Source: an uncultured Alistipes sp. (GTDB lineage Bacteria; Bacteroidota; Bacteroidia; Bacteroidales; Rikenellaceae). Taken from it: a DNA stretch of 64,000 bases. Position 1 is the first letter of the stretch; each line of letters starts with the position of its first letter. The DNA lies in NCBI GenBank assembly GCA_944321945.1, contig CALUNE010000001.1:124001-188000 (forward strand). The letters run 5' to 3'. Positions 60,101 to 64,000 of the stretch are shown here, piece by piece. The notes beneath the pieces were generated by a model. That model searched no databases, was not told where the DNA came from, and worked only from the letters and a program-made list of their open reading frames with translations. The position numbers were made by a program, and so were the translations under genes.

Positions 60101-62633
60101 GGCTTGACTGTTTTTTCTTGCGGAGGGCGTAGACGATGGCGGCGAGGGTTCCGAGCAGGATCAGGGCCGAGCATCCGCCCGTGACGGCCTCGACGCTCTT
60201 CCAGCCCGGGGCGCGGAAGCGCCACTCGACGGTGTGCTGCCCGGCCGGGAGCCGCATGGCCCGCAGCACGTAGTCGGCGCGGAAGGCGGGGCTTTCGACC
60301 CCGTCGACGAAGGCCTTCCAGCCCTTGTCGTAGTAGATTTCGGAGAAGACCGCGACGGCCTCTTCGGGCGCCGCGTATTCGTAGCGGAGGTAGTTCGGGC
60401 GGTACTCCACCAGGTTGATGCGGGCCGAGTCGGCGGGTGCAGGTGCCGTTTGCGGCCGGGCGATGGCGGCCAGCTCCTTCTGGGCATCGGCCACGACGGC
60501 CGTCGTGCGGAGGTTGACCAGCCCCAGCCGGTCGATTTCGTCGCGGGCCGACGGGGCGAAGGCGACCGAATCGACGAACCACGCTGCCCCGAAGGCCGTC
60601 GTGCGGCGCTGGGCCTGCGGCTGGCCATCCTCGCCGGGGACGATCACGTAGCGGGTGTTGAGCATGTCGAGCACCGCCGGATTCAGATCGTTCAGATAGC
60701 GGTCGATCAGATCCTGATAGCGGGCCAGCTTGGCGCCGTGGTATCCGCCCACCGAACGGTGGAAATAGGAGGTCGTGGCGTCGTTGAAGGGGCTGACCGT
60801 GAGGTTCAGCACGCGGTATCCGGGATCCTTGTCCTGCATGATGGCGCGGTCGGCGGCCGAGGGGGTGACCTGCGTGTGACGCGGCGAGACGAAGTCGTCG
60901 GCCGAGAGGAAGCGCAGGTCGACCGGTACGAGGTCGAGCAGCATTACGCCGGCCAGTGCGGCGACCATCGTACCGCGGCCGATCTTCTTCAGTCCCCACA
61001 GGGCGATGCACGCCGCGGCGAGGAGGATCATGCCCAGCGAACGCCACGCATCGGCCTGCATCATGGCCTTGCGGTCGGCGGCCATTCCGTTGGCCACGGC
61101 GTCGCCCCATTCGACATCCATGCCGCGGTCGATGTACGACTGCAGGCCGTTGGCGCTGAAGAGCTGGCGGAAGGTTTCGGACATCTGGTCGGCGCTTGCC
61201 GCGCGGCCGAAGTCGAAGAACGCGCCGCCGGCCACGGCGAAGAGCAGGCAGAGACCTCCGGTGATGCCGGCGGCCCAGGCCAGACCCTTCCAGAAACGCT
61301 CGCGGGGGATCTCACCCTTCCAGATGCGCATCAGCGCCAGGGCGCCGAGCAGCGGCACGGCCCACTGAATGACGACCAGCGTCATCGAGACGGTGCGGAA
61401 CTTGTTGTATCCGGGCAGGTATCGGAAGGCCAGTTCGGTGAAACCCATCAGGTTGCGGCCCCAGGCCAGCAGCAGCATCACCACGCAGACGGCCGCGATC
61501 CACCATTTGTTGCGGCCGCGGGCCCAGATCAGCCCCAGTACGGCCAGGAAGAGCGCTGCGGCTCCCAGATAGGTCGGGCCGGCCGTGTAGGGTTGTTCGC
61601 CCCAGTAGGCGGGGAGCTGGCGGGCCCAGCTGCCGAGCGACGGGGCGCCCAGCTGGCGTCCGATGTCGGTCAGTTCGGCGGCGGTGCGGCCGTCGGCCGG
61701 GAGCGTCGTGGCCGATTCACGCCCCATGAAGTCGGGGATCAGCAGGTTGAAACTCTCCGTCTTGCCGTAGCTCCAGGCCGTGGCATAGTCGAGGTCCAGT
61801 CCGCGCTTGTCGCTTTCGGAGGCTGGGTTGCCGTTGTCGGAGGCGGCGAGCTCCGATCCGCCGCGGATGGTCTCCTTCGAGTGTTGGGCCGTGTACCAGA
61901 GGGGTGCGAAGTTCGACCCGAGGGCCAGTATGCCGGCTGCGGCGAGGGCTGCCGTGCGTGCGGCGAATCGTTTGAGGTGCTTCTCGCGCAGCGCGACGAT
62001 GCCTTCGCTGATCCAGAAGGCGGCCATCGCCACGAGGAAGTAGTAGGTGATCTGCGGATGGTTGGCGCCGATTTCGAGCGAGGTGGCGAGCGCCGTGACG
62101 ACCATGCCGGCCCAGACGTTCTGCCGCATCACCATCCACGCCCCGCCCATCATCAGCGGTGCGTAGACCAGCGCCCACATCTTGGTGATGTGGCCGGCGC
62201 CGATGATCAGCAGGAAGTAGGTCGAGAAGCCGTAGGCCAGTGCCGGGACGATGCCGACCCAGGGGTTGACGCCGACGATCAGCAGCATGAGCCACATCGA
62301 AACCATGGCAAAGAAGAGAAAGGCCGCCGGCGTATCGATCCACCGGACGATCTTCCCGACGTAGTTCTTGACCAGCTGGGCCGGGTAGGCGACGTTGATC
62401 AGGTAGGCGGGCATGCCGCCGAACATGCCGCCGGTCCACTGGGGATCTTCGCCGGTGCGGGCTCTCATGTCGGAGATGTCCTTGGCCATGCCCTCGTACT
62501 GGATGACGTCGTGCTGCGGGAGCACGTCGCCTCGGAACTGCGGTGCGCAGTAGAGGGCGGCCGTCAGGAAAAAGATCACCAGTGCCGCAGCCGTGGCGAG
62601 CAGCCCGGAGCGCTTTTCTTTGCTGAAATCCAT
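60090..62633 (-). CDS. YfhO family membrane protein
   Basis: An 847-residue polytopic membrane protein of the YfhO/GT-C type: about a dozen hydrophobic helices, the early periplasmic loop 'LPQHDVIQYEGMAKDISDM' with acidic residues, and a C-terminal extracytoplasmic beta domain with 'IYYDKGWKAFVDGVE'. YfhO proteins are thought to glycosylate wall or lipid polymers. The start at 62633 is close to a -7 box. First gene of a long minus-strand run. Confidence 0.88.
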   Translation of the reverse strand: MDFSKEKRSGLLATAAALVIFFLTAALYCAPQFRGDVLPQHDVIQYEGMAKDISDMRARTGEDPQWTGGMFGGMPAYLINVAYPAQLVKNYVGKIVRWIDTPAAFLFFAMVSMWLMLLIVGVNPWVGIVPALAYGFSTYFLLIIGAGHITKMWALVYAPLMMGGAWMVMRQNVWAGMVVTALATSLEIGANHPQITYYFLVAMAAFWISEGIVALREKHLKRFAARTAALAAAGILALGSNFAPLWYTAQHSKETIRGGSELAASDNGNPASESDKRGLDLDYATAWSYGKTESFNLLIPDFMGRESATTLPADGRTAAELTDIGRQLGAPSLGSWARQLPAYWGEQPYTAGPTYLGAAALFLAVLGLIWARGRNKWWIAAVCVVMLLLAWGRNLMGFTELAFRYLPGYNKFRTVSMTLVVIQWAVPLLGALALMRIWKGEIPRERFWKGLAWAAGITGGLCLLFAVAGGAFFDFGRAASADQMSETFRQLFSANGLQSYIDRGMDVEWGDAVANGMAADRKAMMQADAWRSLGMILLAAACIALWGLKKIGRGTMVAALAGVMLLDLVPVDLRFLSADDFVSPRHTQVTPSAADRAIMQDKDPGYRVLNLTVSPFNDATTSYFHRSVGGYHGAKLARYQDLIDRYLNDLNPAVLDMLNTRYVIVPGEDGQPQAQRRTTAFGAAWFVDSVAFAPSARDEIDRLGLVNLRTTAVVADAQKELAAIARPQTAPAPADSARINLVEYRPNYLRYEYAAPEEAVAVFSEIYYDKGWKAFVDGVESPAFRADYVLRAMRLPAGQHTVEWRFRAPGWKSVEAVTGGCSALILLGTLAAIVYALRKKKQSSHEG

Positions 62634-62656
62634 TTCGTCAACTCTTAATCAATGGC

Positions 62657-62664
62657 CAAAGGTA
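62657..62664 (-). promoter_or_regulatory. -7 box of yfhO
   Basis: CAAAGGTA on the plus strand reads TACCTTTG on the minus strand, 23 bases before the yfhO start. No clear -33 element. Confidence 0.5.
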
Positions 62665-62707
62665 CGAAAAAAGCGCGATAGTCCGAGTGCGGAATGGGAA
62701 AAATGAC

Positions 62708-62715
62708 TATCTTTG
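62708..62715 (+). promoter_or_regulatory. -7 box touching the polyprenyl synthetase start
   Basis: TATCTTTG matches TAnnTTTG and ends only five bases before the ATG at 62721, so transcription would begin at or next to the start codon. It is divergent from the yfhO box 43 bases away. Confidence 0.5.
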
Positions 62716-62720
62716 CGAGT

Positions 62721-63710
62721 ATGATTACGCTTGAAAATATCCGCAAGCCCGTCACGGCGGAACTGGCCGCGTTCGAAGAGTTCGTCGAACGGCAGTTTAC
62801 GGCCGAGGGAGAATTGCTGTCCGATATGTTGCGCTATGCGCTTTCCGCCCGCGGAAAGGGAATCCGGCCTACGCTGGTGATGCTCTCCGCGGCGATGAAT
62901 GCTCCGGTCCGGGGGGCCGCGACGGGCCGTCGGGCCTGTCTGGCGGCGATGCTGGTCGAGATGATCCACGTGGCGTCGCTGATCCACGACGATGTGATCG
63001 ACGAGGCCGACACGCGCCGCGGCCATGCCTCGGTAAATGCCCGCTGGCAGTCGCACAAGGCCGTCATCCTGGGCGATTACATCCTCGCACGGAACATGAG
63101 CATCGGCCTTCAGAGCGGACAGTTCGATCTGGTGACGCACATCTGCGGATCCATGGCTGCATTATGTGAGGGAGAGGTTTTGCAGGACGAATGTGCTGCC
63201 AACCGGACGATGACCCGCAAGTCCTACCTCGACATCATCTATAAAAAGACGGCGTGCCTGCTGGGAGTGAGCTCTTCGGCCGGCGCGCTGGCCGTAGGAG
63301 CCACCCGGGACAAGGTGACCACGATGCGCCGCTTCGGCGAAGCGTTGGGCATGGCCTTCCAGATCCAGGACGACATCCTGGACTATACGCCGACCGCCCA
63401 GACGGGAAAACCCGCCTGCAACGATCTGCGCGAAGGCAAGATCACCCTGCCGCTGCTGTCGGTCCTCGAACGCGCCTCGGAGGAGCGCCGTGCCGAGTTG
63501 ATCGACCGTCTGGGCCGCTGCCACGAGGATGATGCCGCGGTGGAGTACCTCCGTTCCACGGTGGAGCAGGAGGGCGGCCTCCAGCAGGCCGGTGAAGTGA
63601 TGAAGGGATACATCACGCGGGCCGTCGAGATGCTCTCGGACTACGAGGATTCGGAGTATCGTTCGGCACTGGTGAACCTTTGCGCCTATGTCGCGGAGCG
63701 GGATCGTTGA
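62721..63710 (+). CDS. polyprenyl (octaprenyl-type) diphosphate synthase
   Basis: A 329-residue all-alpha prenyltransferase extending isoprenoid chains for quinone side chains or carrier lipids. First aspartate motif 'LIHDDVIDEAD' (88-97), second 'FQIQDDILDYTP', with 'GKGIRP' near 45-50. Full length. The ATG at 62721 gives the usual N-terminus; an in-frame ATG at 62694 lies upstream of the promoter box and is not favoured. Chain length cannot be set from sequence alone. Confidence 0.92.
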   Translation: MITLENIRKPVTAELAAFEEFVERQFTAEGELLSDMLRYALSARGKGIRPTLVMLSAAMNAPVRGAATGRRACLAAMLVEMIHVASLIHDDVIDEADTRRGHASVNARWQSHKAVILGDYILARNMSIGLQSGQFDLVTHICGSMAALCEGEVLQDECAANRTMTRKSYLDIIYKKTACLLGVSSSAGALAVGATRDKVTTMRRFGEALGMAFQIQDDILDYTPTAQTGKPACNDLREGKITLPLLSVLERASEERRAELIDRLGRCHEDDAAVEYLRSTVEQEGGLQQAGEVMKGYITRAVEMLSDYEDSEYRSALVNLCAYVAERDR

Positions 63711-63744
63711 CTCGAACTCATTAACCTAACATTTATAAACCAAT

Positions 63745-64000
63745 ATGGAACAAACGCAGAAGAAAAACTACACGTTGCCCATCATCATGATGTTCGCGCT
63801 CTTTGCGATGATCTCCTTCGTGACGGGTCTGACGAACCCGCTGGGCGTAATCGTGAAAAACCAGTTCTCGGTGGCAAACTGGATGTCGCAGCTGGGCAAC
63901 GCCGCCAACTTCATCGCCTATGCCTTCATGGGGCTTCCGGCGGGTCTGATGCTCAAACGCATCGGCTACAAGAAGACGGCTCTGGTAGCCGTAGCCGTGG
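63745..64000 (+). CDS. MFS sugar transporter, 5' part (FucP-like)
   Basis: The first 85 codons of a gene running off the window edge. After a short polar start ('MEQTQKKNYTLP') there are two hydrophobic helices separated by 'TNPLGVIVKNQFSV' and 'LPAGLMLKRIGYKKT', the loop typical of FucP-family proton symporters. Start 35 bases after the polyprenyl synthetase stop, preceded by an A/T-rich leader. Substrate not determinable from this part. Confidence 0.8.
   Translation, partial: MEQTQKKNYTLPIIMMFALFAMISFVTGLTNPLGVIVKNQFSVANWMSQLGNAANFIAYAFMGLPAGLMLKRIGYKKTALVAVAV

Overview
The window looks like a chromosomal segment from a Gram-negative Bacteroidetes gut-type bacterium, most likely a high-GC member of the Bacteroidales such as Alistipes (the genus is an inference from GC and gene set). 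Evidence: a SusC/SusD pair with flanking glycoside hydrolases, many lipoprotein signals, Bacteroidetes-type promoters (TTTG, 19-20 bp, TAnnTTTG), AT-rich start regions mostly without Shine-Dalgarno sequences, and family markers such as DUF4270, DUF3098, GldE, YfhO and an S46 peptidase.

1-17 kb (+ strand): a carbohydrate region. A GH28 lipoprotein is followed by a membrane-bound propeller/LuxR-type regulator and a polysaccharide utilisation locus (SusC, SusD, GH5, GH50-like, a phosphoesterase-GH16 fusion, GH3). The enzymes fit a beta-glucan target: surface endo-cleavage by GH16 and GH5, import through SusCD, periplasmic trimming by GH3. The target is inferred.

17-24 kb (- strand): tRNA-Leu(GAG) with its own promoter and terminator, then a tightly coupled seven-gene operon read right to left: metallo-beta-lactamase-fold hydrolase, FkbM methyltransferase, trmD, lpxB, FAH-family enzyme, maf, S46 dipeptidyl peptidase. 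Four junctions are ATGA overlaps.

24-50 kb (+ strand): an alpha/beta hydrolase, rlmD, a degenerate M23-like protein, a SIMPL protein, cdd, an RluA-type synthase, dtd, two adjacent NUC-family lipoprotein nucleases, a radical SAM protein, YitT, priA, comF, dnaB, yifB/comM, then the cell-wall and division genes murG-murC-ftsQ-ftsA-ftsZ, gldE and a phosphopantetheinyl transferase. The division part is unusual: ftsQ has a TTG start and a roughly 110-residue charged helical insertion, ftsA a GTG start and a long proline/glutamine-rich linker, gldE a TTG start, and a 16-bp tandem repeat lies between ftsA and ftsZ.

49.7-50.15 kb: a short AT-rich stretch with a consensus promoter, a 25-codon ORF and a perfect 20-bp stem terminator. 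This is the best candidate in the window for an undescribed small protein or small RNA.

50-62.6 kb (- strand): yfhO, ftsX, DUF3098, uppP, truB, queA, a half-length glycogen-synthase-like protein, a DUF4270 lipoprotein, topA and a secreted C1-type peptidase. 62.7-64 kb (+ strand): a polyprenyl synthetase whose promoter box almost touches its start codon, and the 5' end of an MFS sugar transporter cut by the window edge.
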